Notes under the pieces: model-generated
Databases searched by the model: none
What the model saw: the letters and a program-made list of their open reading frames with translations, nothing else
What the model was told of the DNA's origin: nothing
Assembly: GCA_937889705.1 (NCBI GenBank)
Contig: CALBYO010000039.1
Location: 1-19,274 of the forward strand
DNA length: 19,274 nt
Reading direction: 5' to 3'
DNA from: an uncultured Bacillota bacterium
GTDB taxonomy: Bacteria; Bacillota; Clostridia; Christensenellales; UBA1242
In this document: in pieces, positions 1 through 6,894 of the stretch
Layout: the number at the start of each line of letters is the position of its first letter
Numbering within the stretch: position 1 is the stretch's first letter
Translations under genes and position numbers: made by a program

Positions 1-9
1 AAACAAAAT

Positions 10-22
10 GCTACAAGGTAGC
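10..22. repeat. Short hairpin near the left edge
   Basis: GCTAC and GTAGC pair around a 3-base loop. On the minus strand the stem is followed by ATTTTGTTT, so it could be a weak terminator. It sits beside an unusual G-rich stretch (C-runs at 28-33 and 36-40 on the + strand). No gene could be assigned to it. Confidence 0.35.
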
Positions 23-66
23 CGATTCCCCCCGAACCCCCGCAAACGCTTTTTATGTTGATTTTT

Positions 67-84
67 GTGCCCGCGGCACTTTTT
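67..84 (+). terminator. Possible + strand terminator hairpin
   Basis: GTGCC and GGCAC pair around a CGC loop and are followed by TTTTT on the + strand. This would fit the end of a + strand transcript from left of the window, but no such gene is visible. The short stem makes the call tentative. Confidence 0.35.
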
Positions 85-108
85 AACCACAAAACAGCAA
101 CCTTGAAC

Positions 109-129
109 AAAAAAGGCAACGATGTTGCC
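109..129 (-). terminator. Second terminator of the iscS-iscU unit
   Basis: Read on the minus strand, GGCAAC, ATC, GTTGCC is followed by TTTTTT. It lies just beyond the first iscU terminator, so the two act in tandem. The stem is 6 bp and GC-containing. Confidence 0.6.
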
Positions 130-130
130 C

Positions 131-162
131 AAAAAAAAGACCATGTTTAAAATGGTCTTTTT
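131..162 (-). terminator. Rho-independent terminator after iscU
   Basis: A perfect 11-bp stem (134-144 with 152-162; core GACCAT/ATGGTC) has a 7-base loop. On the minus strand it is followed by a T-run. It begins 15 bases past the iscU stop. The flanking A and T runs let it work in both directions. Confidence 0.85.
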
Positions 163-177
163 ATTATGAAATATTTA

Positions 178-567
178 TTAGTTCTTTTTATTTTCTTTTT
201 CTTTGCGTTTGTAGTAATCGTCAACTGCTGCTCTGATTGCTTCTTCCGCCAAGATTGAGCAATGAATTTTTTGTGCTGGAAGTCCGCCCAAATATTCAAT
301 GATTTCGCTATTTTTAAGTTGCAATGCTTCTTCGATTGTTTTTCCTTTAATCATTTCTGTTGCAACTGATGTTGTTGTGATTGCTGCTGCGCAACCAAAT
401 GTTTTGAATTTTGCGTCTTCAATAATGCCGTCATCGTTGATTTTAAGATAAATTTTCATAATATCTCCGCAGGCAGCGTTACCTACTTTTCCAACACCGT
501 TAGCGCCTTTAATTGAACCAACATTTTTTGGATTTTTAAATATTTCCATCACTTTTGCGTTATACAT
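178..567 (-). CDS. iscU: Iron-sulfur cluster scaffold protein IscU/NifU N-terminal type
   Basis: This is the scaffold on which Fe-S clusters are built before transfer to apoproteins; it receives sulfur from the cysteine desulfurase encoded just upstream. The 129 residues carry the three ligand cysteines in family context: C33 with D35 (AACGD), C59 (FGCAAA) and C103 (KIHCS). The spacing between the second and third cysteines is that of IscU/NifU; SufU proteins carry an insertion there, which is missing, so this is the ISC and not the SUF type. The C-terminal tail is lysine/glutamate-rich. The ATG lies 4 bases after the iscS stop, behind an AAAGGGGG Shine-Dalgarno that overlaps the end of iscS, so the two are co-translated. 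No IscR, HscA/HscB or ferredoxin gene is adjacent. Confidence 0.95.
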   Translation of the reverse strand: MYNAKVMEIFKNPKNVGSIKGANGVGKVGNAACGDIMKIYLKINDDGIIEDAKFKTFGCAAAITTTSVATEMIKGKTIEEALQLKNSEIIEYLGGLPAQKIHCSILAEEAIRAAVDDYYKRKEKENKKN

Positions 568-571
568 TTAA

Positions 572-1750
572 TTATTCCCCCTTTCTTCCTGATTTTGTTT
601 GTGGTGAAATTTTTCTTAATTTTTCTACCACATCAACAAGTTTTTCAACTGTGTAGTCCAAATCTGCTTTTGTTGTTGAGCGTGAGAATGAGAATCTAAT
701 TGTGCCGTTTGCCGTTTCATCATCAATGCCCATAGCAGATAATACATGAGATCTTTCAAGTGTTCCAGATGTGCATGCAGAGCCTGTTGAAACTGCGATA
801 CCTTCAAAGTCTAACATAAGCAAAATTGCTTCGCCTTCAATTAATTCAAATGAAATGCTTACAATTGAGTTTACTTTTTGTTGTGGGTGGCCATTTACGA
901 TAACATAAGGGATTTTTTCTGTTACTTGTTTAATGAAATAATCTCTTAATGATTTCATTCTTTGGCTATTAACCATCAAATCACGAGCGTTGATTTCAGC
1001 CGCTTTACCAAAGCCCGCAATCGCTGGAACATTTGATGTTCCGCCACGCTTACTTCTTTCTTGATGTCCGCCATCTAAAAGGTTTGCAATTCTAACGCCT
1101 TTACGAATGTAAAGAGCTCCGATACCTTTTGGTCCATAAATCTTATGAGATGAGAAACTCATAAGGTCGATACACATATCTTCAACATCAAGTTTTAATG
1201 CACCATACGCTTGAACGGCGTCTGTGTGGAACAAAATTCCGTTTTCACGAGCAGTTTTACCGATTGCTTTGATGTTTTGAATTGTTCCGACTTCGTTATT
1301 TACAGCCATAATAGAAATTAAGATTGTATCTTTTCTAATTGCATGTAAAAGCGCAGCCAAACTTACAACGCCATATTTGTCAACTGGAAGGTATGTGACT
1401 TCAAAGCCTTCTTTTTCAAGGGCTCTGCAACTTTCCATAACCGCTGGGTGCTCAATTTGACTTGTGATGATATGTTTACCTTTGTTAGCGTAAGCATGAG
1501 CGATACCTTTTATTGCCCAGTTATCTGCCTCTGTTCCGCCTGATGTGAAGTAAATTTCTTCACTTTTTGCATTGATAGTTTTTGCAATTCTATCTCTTGC
1601 TCTATCAACAATACCTTGTGCTTCCCTACCGAAACTATGAATACTATTAGGATTGCCGAAAAAGATGTTGTAGCAAGGCATCATTTCGTTCAAAACTTCG
1701 TTAGTAACATAAGTTGTAGCAGCACTATCTAAATATACTTTTCTTTCCAT
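572..1750 (-). CDS. iscS: Cysteine desulfurase, IscS/NifS family
   Basis: A pyridoxal-phosphate enzyme that takes sulfur from cysteine, giving alanine and an enzyme persulfide that feeds the IscU scaffold. The 392 residues match the family. Visible landmarks are TSGGTEADN (69-77, cofactor phosphate site), H101 in EHPAV, D177 and Q180 in HTDAVQ, the PLP lysine K203 in SSHKIYGPKG, and the persulfide cysteine C326 in STGSACTSG. It is the first gene of an iscS-iscU pair, with a strong promoter at 1769-1797 and Shine-Dalgarno GAGGT six bases before the ATG. In many Clostridia an Rrf2/IscR regulator gene precedes iscS; here the upstream neighbour is a methyltransferase with its own terminator. A NifS paralogue for tRNA thiolation is possible by sequence, but pairing with iscU favours the ISC role. 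Confidence 0.95.
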   Translation of the reverse strand: MERKVYLDSAATTYVTNEVLNEMMPCYNIFFGNPNSIHSFGREAQGIVDRARDRIAKTINAKSEEIYFTSGGTEADNWAIKGIAHAYANKGKHIITSQIEHPAVMESCRALEKEGFEVTYLPVDKYGVVSLAALLHAIRKDTILISIMAVNNEVGTIQNIKAIGKTARENGILFHTDAVQAYGALKLDVEDMCIDLMSFSSHKIYGPKGIGALYIRKGVRIANLLDGGHQERSKRGGTSNVPAIAGFGKAAEINARDLMVNSQRMKSLRDYFIKQVTEKIPYVIVNGHPQQKVNSIVSISFELIEGEAILLMLDFEGIAVSTGSACTSGTLERSHVLSAMGIDDETANGTIRFSFSRSTTKADLDYTVEKLVDVVEKLRKISPQTKSGRKGE

Positions 1751-1768
1751 TTTTTTACCTCGGTCAAA

Positions 1769-1797
1769 ATTTTATCACTTAATTATTTCCATGTCAA
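1769..1797 (-). promoter_or_regulatory. Sigma-A promoter of iscS-iscU
   Basis: On the minus strand, TTGACA (1792-1797), a 17-base spacer and TAAAAT (1769-1774) stand 18 bases ahead of the iscS ATG. The -35 is perfect and the -10 matches five of six. The transcript leader would be very short, leaving no room for a riboswitch. Confidence 0.85.
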
Positions 1798-1810
1798 GAG
1801 TTAAATAAAT

Positions 1811-1842
1811 TAAAAAATAAAAAAGTTGAATAATTTTTCAAC
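1811..1842 (-). terminator. Second terminator downstream of the methyltransferase gene
   Basis: GTTGAA (1825-1830) pairs with TTCAAC (1837-1842). On the minus strand the stem is followed by TTTTTTATTTTTTAA. It lies between the methyltransferase terminator and the iscS promoter, giving a tandem pair. The stem is AT-rich and weaker than the first. Confidence 0.5.
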
Positions 1843-1874
1843 TATTTCGCAAATTGGTTATATTTTTTCAAAAA

Positions 1875-1906
1875 AATATAAAAAAAGTGAGCAAAAACTC
1901 ACTTTT
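1875..1906 (-). terminator. Terminator containing the methyltransferase stop codon
   Basis: A 9-bp stem AAAAGTGAG (1883-1891) / CTCACTTTT (1898-1906) has a CAAAAA loop and a T-run on the minus-strand 3' side. The TAA stop of the methyltransferase (1905-1907) lies in the first arm, so the last codons form part of the hairpin. Confidence 0.85.
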
Positions 1907-2771
1907 AGTTATATGCAATGGCACTTGCGCCGCAAGGCAAATTGATTTTTTCATCGGTTGGAAGTCCAACTTCATAGGCTTCAATATCTGCAAATTTCTT
2001 GTTAAATTTTTCGCAATTTAACTGCAAAATATTTTTCATAACAGTTGGTTGCAAGCCTGTTGTATATGAGTTGATAAGCACAAATAATGGGTTGTCGCTA
2101 AGCACCTCAAAACAGAGCGAAACAAAATCGAAAATACTTTCTTCAATTTTCCAGACTTCACCGCTTGGGCCTCTGCCGTAAGAAGGAGGGTCCATGATGA
2201 TTGCATCGTATTTATTGCCGCGTCTGATTTCGCGTTCAACAAATTTCTTACAATCTTCAACAATAAATCTCACATGAGCATCTTTAAGCCCAGAAATGCA
2301 CAAATTTTCTTTGGCGCGTTCGACCATATTTTTGGCTGCATCAATATGCACAACGCTCGCACCTGCGCTGGCACAAGCAACAGTTGCTCCGCCAGTATAA
2401 GCGAACAAATTCAAAACTTTGATTTCTCGATTAGCATTTTTGATTAAGTCAATCATTTTGGCCCAATTAACTGCTTGCTCTGGGAAAAGCCCTGTATGTT
2501 TAAAGCCCATTGGCTTGATTTTAAATTTCAAGTTCCTCCAACCGACTTGCCACTCATCTGGGTATTTTTTCAAATTTTCCCAGTGACCGCCGCCGGTGCT
2601 TTCACGAAGATAATGAGCATTTAAACCGCTTTCATTTTTTAGATTGTATTTTGCTGGCCAAATAACCTGTGGATCGGGTCTTAAAAGTTTTACGTTTCCC
2701 CAACGCTCCAATTTTTCGCCGCCGCCTGTGGCAATCACTTCAAAGTCTTTCCACTCTGTGTTTACTTTCAT
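1905..2771 (-). CDS. SAM-dependent methyltransferase, RlmI-like (COG1092 type) without PUA domain
   Basis: A class I S-adenosylmethionine methyltransferase of the group that includes the 23S rRNA cytosine methyltransferase RlmI. The 288 residues show motif I NLFAYTGGATV (121-131), the acidic residue after strand 2 (HIDAA, D144) and motif IV DPPSYGRG (194-201). RlmI itself has an N-terminal PUA RNA-binding domain; this protein starts instead with a short tryptophan-rich segment and GFKHTGLFPEQ (89-99), as in the shorter relatives. Its target is therefore not settled, though structured RNA is the best guess. The ATG starts 2 bases past the ileS stop, with Shine-Dalgarno AAGGGG inside the ileS end, so it is co-expressed with isoleucyl-tRNA synthetase. 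The family is secure; the substrate is inferred. Confidence 0.85.
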   Translation of the reverse strand: MKVNTEWKDFEVIATGGGEKLERWGNVKLLRPDPQVIWPAKYNLKNESGLNAHYLRESTGGGHWENLKKYPDEWQVGWRNLKFKIKPMGFKHTGLFPEQAVNWAKMIDLIKNANREIKVLNLFAYTGGATVACASAGASVVHIDAAKNMVERAKENLCISGLKDAHVRFIVEDCKKFVEREIRRGNKYDAIIMDPPSYGRGPSGEVWKIEESIFDFVSLCFEVLSDNPLFVLINSYTTGLQPTVMKNILQLNCEKFNKKFADIEAYEVGLPTDEKINLPCGASAIAYN

Positions 2772-2773
2772 AG

Positions 2774-5700
2774 TTAAATTCCCCTTAAAGAAATTGTTAC
2801 ATTTTCATCGGCGACATTTGCATCTTTGGTCATATCAGCATTTGTGAGATCTTCGCTCAATGACACTGCCAAAGTTTCAGCCAAAATTTTATCTTTATAT
2901 GTTTTTACAACATCGTTAATCAACTCGCTATTTGACTTGATTGCGAGTTCAATTCTTTGTTCAACTTTAAAGTTTGCTTCCTTTCTATAAACTTGGATTT
3001 GACGAATAAGTTCACGCAAAACGCCTTCTTTCATCAAATTTTCGTCAATAGTTATATCTAAAACAATAGTTTTGCCATTTTCGCTTGAAACAACGAAATC
3101 TTGTTTTGGTTTGTAATTTACAACAAACAAATCGCTTGAAAGTTTACCAAATTCGCCAACAGTTACATTTCCAGTTTTGTATTCTTCTGCAAGTTTAGCC
3201 ATGTCTTCTTTGCTTAAATTTTCAAGAAGGTTCTTAACTTTTTGAACATCGCCTTTTAAAACTCTTCCTGCAACGCCAAAGTTGACTGTTAAATAAGCGT
3301 CATTAAATCTGTTGTTATCATGTTCAAATTCAATTTCTTTGACATTGACTTCGTCTTTAATGATATTTGTGAAATGTTCAATCGCTTTTCTTGTTTCGTC
3401 TGAAACATTCAAATACATCTTTCTCAAAGGTTGTTTAACTTTGATTTGATTTTCGTTTCTAAGTCTTTGAGCAAGAGCAATAACCTCCCTTGCATCTTCT
3501 GTTTGAGAAATCAATTCTGGATAATTTACATTTGCAATTTCTTCTGGATAGCCAGCAAGGAAAATACTTTCTCTTGCGCTAGTTTCTGTTGCAACAACAA
3601 GCCTTTGCCAAATATATTCTGATAAGAATGGAATAATTGGGCTCATAACTTGAATACATGCTTTTAACGCGTTATAAAGGCAATAATATGCTGTTAATTT
3701 ATCTTCTTCGTCTTCCGATTTCCAGAACCTGCGTCTGTTAATTCTGATATACCAGTTTGTTAAATCGTCAACATAATTTTCAAAGTCTTTAACTACCATA
3801 TAGAATTTTTGATGTTGATAATTTTCTTTTGAATTTCTGATAAATTGATTTGTAAGTTCCAAAAGCCATTTATCAGTTATATCCAAATCTTTTGGCACAA
3901 AGCCGTTTAAATTTGGATTGTCAATAACTGCGTAAGTGTTATAGAACGCATAAGCATTCCAGAACGCCATAAGTTTTCTCTTAACTTCATCGCAAATTGA
4001 AAGACCAAAACGAGTGTCGTTAAGCATATTGTTTGATGCAAAGATATATCTCAAAACATCTGCGCCTGTTTTTTCAACCATGTCGTTGAAATCAATATTG
4101 TTTGGCCCAGATTTTGAGAATTTTGAACCATCTTCGCTAACAAGCATTGCAAATCCAATAACTTTTTTATATGGTGCAACGCCTTCAAGCGTAACGCTCA
4201 TGAAAAGTAAAGAATAGAACCATAATCTGATTTGTTCTTTCATTTCAATTACGCACTCTGCTGGGAAATTTTTCTTCCAAAATTCTTTATCTGTGAAATA
4301 TTTTTTTGTTGAAAATGGCGTAATACCAGCATCTAGCCAGCAGTCGCCAACTTCTGGTACACGGCTAACTTCGTGGCCGCAATGTGGACATTTGATTTTA
4401 ATATCATCAATGTATGGTCTATGAAGATGAGGCAAATTTTCAACTTGCTGTTTTGAAGACAACTTTTCAAGTTCTTCAAGTGAACCAACAACTGTCAATT
4501 TACCGCAATGTTCGCAACGATAGAATGGGAGTGGCAAACCATAGAAACGCTTTCTTGAAATATTCCAGTCACCCATGTTTGTAAGCCAATCTAGCATACG
4601 CTTTTTCATGAATTCTGGTTGCCATTCAACATCGTCGATAGCCTTAATTAAAAGTGGTCTGATTTCGTCCGCTTTGATATACCATTCTTTTGTCAATCTA
4701 AAAATCAAAGGCTTTTTACATCTCCAACAAATTGGATAACGATGTTTATATTTGTGTGTGTAATAGAGTTTATTTCTGTTTTTGAGTTCGTCAAAAACTA
4801 AATCTGCAACTTCTGATGCTTCTTTGCCTGCTAAAAAGCCAAAATTTGAATAGAAAATTCCGCTTTCATCAACTGGGCAAACTTTTGGTAAGCCAAGTTT
4901 TTCGCCAAGTTCAAAGTCTTCCGCACCGCATCCAGGAGCGATATGAACAGCGCCTGAGCCTTCCGTTGCGTCAACTGCGTCCCAAGCAACAATTTTGTGA
5001 ACAAAGTTTTGTTCTTCAAGTTCTGGGAAACATGTTTCATATTCAAGACCAACAAGTTCGCTTCCTTTAACTTCTTTTACAACTTCGATTAAGTCATCTT
5101 TTAATGCTTTAATCGCGTCTTTACAAATAATTAAATTCCTATCTGTCGATTTAACTTTGCAAACTGCATAAGTCAAATCTGGGTTAACTGCGATTGCAAC
5201 ATTTGACGAAAGTGTCCATGGAGTTGTTGTCCAAACGATTATGCTATTGTTTGTATTTTTTATTGGAAGTTTGAAAAAGACTGCCATGTGTTCCAAGTCT
5301 TGATAACTATCTGCAAGTTCATGTTCTGAAAGTGATGTTCCGCAATGTGAGCACCAAGGCATTGGTCTGTATTTTTCAATTAACCAACCTTTTTCATAAC
5401 ATTTTTTCAAGAAATACCAAATTGTTGTGATGTTTGTATCTGAATTTGTGAAATAACTATCGTCCCAATTCATCCATTGCCCAAGCCTTTTTGATTGCTC
5501 TGCAATGCGACCTGCATAATGCTTAACACGGCTAATACAAGCTTCGGTAAAATTGTCCATTCCATAATTCAAAACATCTTTTTTATCTTTCAAGCCAAGT
5601 GCTTTTTCAACGCCAACTTCAACCCACAAACCTTGTGCGTCAAATCCGTTTTGGTAGTGAGCATCATGACCAGTAAGCGCGTTAAATCTAAGCATAATAT

Positions 5701-5896
5701 CTTTCAATGCTCTGTTCCAAACATGGTGAAGTTTCATTTCGTTGTTTGCTGTGATTGGTCCATCTAAAAAAGCAAAATATTTGCCTGTTTTTTTGTTTTG
5801 TTCTTGAAGTTTTTGAAAAATTTGTTCTTTGTCCCAAAAATTTAAAATTTTATGTTCCATTTCTGGAAGATTTGGCATGCCTGTTTCTTTTTCCAT
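2774..5896 (-). CDS. ileS: Isoleucyl-tRNA synthetase, type 2-like, with altered HIGH signature
   Basis: Charges tRNA-Ile with isoleucine in the cytoplasm. The 1040 residues show a Rossmann fold with the signature region DGPITANNEMKLHHVW (45-60), CxxC pairs at 182/185, 390/393, 461/464 and 503/506, the editing-domain motif WTTTPWT (222-228), WNISRKR (444-450) and KFSKS (592-596) in place of KMSKS. The length and the C-terminal extension after the anticodon-binding domain fit IleRS type 2, the group often insensitive to mupirocin; the C-terminal zinc module of type 1 enzymes is absent. The HIGH tetrapeptide reads K55-L56-H57-H58, resembling the known swapped GXHH variants but with Lys in the first position. 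The start has Shine-Dalgarno AAAGGA. The RlmI-like gene follows after 2 bases. Whether this is the only IleRS in the cell cannot be told here. Confidence 0.93.
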   Translation of the reverse strand: MEKETGMPNLPEMEHKILNFWDKEQIFQKLQEQNKKTGKYFAFLDGPITANNEMKLHHVWNRALKDIMLRFNALTGHDAHYQNGFDAQGLWVEVGVEKALGLKDKKDVLNYGMDNFTEACISRVKHYAGRIAEQSKRLGQWMNWDDSYFTNSDTNITTIWYFLKKCYEKGWLIEKYRPMPWCSHCGTSLSEHELADSYQDLEHMAVFFKLPIKNTNNSIIVWTTTPWTLSSNVAIAVNPDLTYAVCKVKSTDRNLIICKDAIKALKDDLIEVVKEVKGSELVGLEYETCFPELEEQNFVHKIVAWDAVDATEGSGAVHIAPGCGAEDFELGEKLGLPKVCPVDESGIFYSNFGFLAGKEASEVADLVFDELKNRNKLYYTHKYKHRYPICWRCKKPLIFRLTKEWYIKADEIRPLLIKAIDDVEWQPEFMKKRMLDWLTNMGDWNISRKRFYGLPLPFYRCEHCGKLTVVGSLEELEKLSSKQQVENLPHLHRPYIDDIKIKCPHCGHEVSRVPEVGDCWLDAGITPFSTKKYFTDKEFWKKNFPAECVIEMKEQIRLWFYSLLFMSVTLEGVAPYKKVIGFAMLVSEDGSKFSKSGPNNIDFNDMVEKTGADVLRYIFASNNMLNDTRFGLSICDEVKRKLMAFWNAYAFYNTYAVIDNPNLNGFVPKDLDITDKWLLELTNQFIRNSKENYQHQKFYMVVKDFENYVDDLTNWYIRINRRRFWKSEDEEDKLTAYYCLYNALKACIQVMSPIIPFLSEYIWQRLVVATETSARESIFLAGYPEEIANVNYPELISQTEDAREVIALAQRLRNENQIKVKQPLRKMYLNVSDETRKAIEHFTNIIKDEVNVKEIEFEHDNNRFNDAYLTVNFGVAGRVLKGDVQKVKNLLENLSKEDMAKLAEEYKTGNVTVGEFGKLSSDLFVVNYKPKQDFVVSSENGKTIVLDITIDENLMKEGVLRELIRQIQVYRKEANFKVEQRIELAIKSNSELINDVVKTYKDKILAETLAVSLSEDLTNADMTKDANVADENVTISLRGI

Positions 5897-5930
5897 AATT
5901 TATCCTTTCCTTTCTGTCTGTGCCGTAAAT

Positions 5931-5960
5931 AAAAAAAGACACTATTCTACGAATAGCATC
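5931..5960 (-). terminator. Terminator of the unknown two-gene operon, just upstream of ileS
   Basis: On the minus strand a 10-bp stem (5951-5960 with 5938-5947, two G-T wobbles, loop GTA) is followed by TTTTTTTATTT. It closes the 6001-6845 unit. It also overlaps the likely ileS transcription start, so it would be only partly included in the ileS message. Confidence 0.75.
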
Positions 5961-5986
5961 TTAACACATTAAATATTTTTTTGCAA
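5958..5986 (-). promoter_or_regulatory. Candidate sigma-A promoter of ileS
   Basis: TTGCAA (5981-5986), 17 bases, TAAGAT (5958-5963) on the minus strand, about 60 bases before the ileS ATG. The -35 and -10 each have two mismatches or fewer. The -10 overlaps the outer bases of the terminator stem. The leader is too short for a T-box. Confidence 0.5.
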
Positions 5987-6000
5987 TTATTTAACTATAA

Positions 6001-6435
6001 TTATTTATTAAATTCATCAACAACATTTTTATTATCAAACTTAGCTTTTTGAACGCCGTTTTTATATTGTTTGTCGCAATTATCCATAAGTTCTTCGTAG
6101 TTTTCAAGCCTTTCACTTATCATTTCAACTGGATAAACATTTTGCTTTGAATACTTTGCAAGTTTAGAATAAAAAACTGAATTAAATGCATTGATTTCAT
6201 CTTTAATTTCTTCAAGTGAAGCAATTTTTGACTTTGTAAGCGTTTCCAAATATCCTAACTTGTTAAATGCTGAATATCTTTCTTCAATCGCTGAGTCAAT
6301 CACGCTTGAAAAAACTGAAAGAGCATCATTTTGAACATCTTGTCTAATTTTAACCAAATCGTATTGGAATTTATTTTGCATATAACTTCTATTCAAATTT
6401 TTTGCCATATCAAAAACATTATTATAATCTGCCAT
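6001..6435 (-). CDS. Small helical protein of unknown function, second gene of a two-gene operon
   Basis: I do not recognise this family. The 144 residues are hydrophilic and charged with no signal peptide or membrane span. Long stretches (roughly 15-60 and 65-95) look alpha-helical with heptad-like hydrophobic spacing, so an all-helical, perhaps self- or partner-associating protein is likely. The only cysteine is C120. I chose the ATG at 6435, not the longer frame from 6480, because AGGAG stands 5 bases before it and no ribosome site precedes the longer one. That Shine-Dalgarno overlaps the TAG stop of the upstream gene, so the two products are made from one message with coupled translation. 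A terminator follows at 5931-5960. Partner function with the upstream product is inferred from this arrangement only. Confidence 0.7.
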   Translation of the reverse strand: MADYNNVFDMAKNLNRSYMQNKFQYDLVKIRQDVQNDALSVFSSVIDSAIEERYSAFNKLGYLETLTKSKIASLEEIKDEINAFNSVFYSKLAKYSKQNVYPVEMISERLENYEELMDNCDKQYKNGVQKAKFDNKNVVDEFNK

Positions 6436-6443
6436 AACCGCTC

Positions 6444-6845
6444 CTAAAACTCTCTTTCTTTGTTTGATTTTCCATCGCATTGTTTATAGCAATTTTTGAT
6501 TAAGTTATTGATTTCTTGTTTTCTATCAATATCAGGCATAACTTTTTCTTTAACAAAATATTTTTGTTTTGTTTCGTTTCCAAAAGCAGCCAAAGTGTCT
6601 ACCAAATTATCAAATGAAGTTTTAAACTCATCAAAATTGTTGATGCCGTCCTTCTTTCTTGAATTCAAAATAAAGAACTTTTCACTGTTAATCAAAACAT
6701 TATTAAGTTTTGAACTATAATAATTCATTTTTCCTGAAAGCAAGTTTTCGTTTGTTACTTGCAAAGCTTCAATCATTTCACCAATAGTTTGAATACTTTC
6801 ATTTTGAATTGGCATATCGTTTGTAATTCCAAAATAATTTGACAT
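6444..6845 (-). CDS. Small helical protein of unknown function, first gene of a two-gene operon
   Basis: I do not recognise this family. The 133 residues have no signal peptide, no membrane span and no enzyme motif. Residues 15-60 and 70-120 appear mostly helical with a polar break near 62-70 (RKKDGINN), giving a two-part helical-hairpin look; two cysteines (C119, C123) lie near the C-terminus. This size and build is loosely reminiscent of secreted WXG100-type helical hairpins, but there is no WXG motif and no type VII secretion gene nearby, so I do not make that call. The gene has a consensus promoter (6863-6891) and Shine-Dalgarno GGAGG, so it is probably well expressed. It is followed after 8 bases by the second small gene. 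Confidence 0.7.
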   Translation of the reverse strand: MSNYFGITNDMPIQNESIQTIGEMIEALQVTNENLLSGKMNYYSSKLNNVLINSEKFFILNSRKKDGINNFDEFKTSFDNLVDTLAAFGNETKQKYFVKEKVMPDIDRKQEINNLIKNCYKQCDGKSNKEREF

Positions 6846-6862
6846 AATCGTCCTCCACTTAC

Positions 6863-6891
6863 ATATTACAACATTAATATATTATTGTCAA
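6863..6891 (-). promoter_or_regulatory. Consensus sigma-A promoter of the unknown two-gene operon
   Basis: TTGACA (6886-6891), exactly 17 bases, TAATAT (6863-6868) on the minus strand. The -35 lies 3 bases past the era stop codon. A GGAGG ribosome site follows at 6851-6855. Together these predict strong constitutive expression. Confidence 0.85.
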
Positions 6892-6894
6892 TAA

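Noticed and set aside
5897..6000. T-box riboswitch ahead of ileS
   Set aside because: The gap is too short for the stem I / antiterminator layout; the hairpin present is a plain terminator.
6436..6480. The longer start of the second small unknown gene at 6480
   Set aside because: No Shine-Dalgarno there, while the ATG at 6435 has AGGAG at good spacing.
6444..6845. WXG100/ESX-type secreted protein call for the first unknown gene
   Set aside because: The size and helical look are similar, but there is no WXG motif and no secretion genes nearby.
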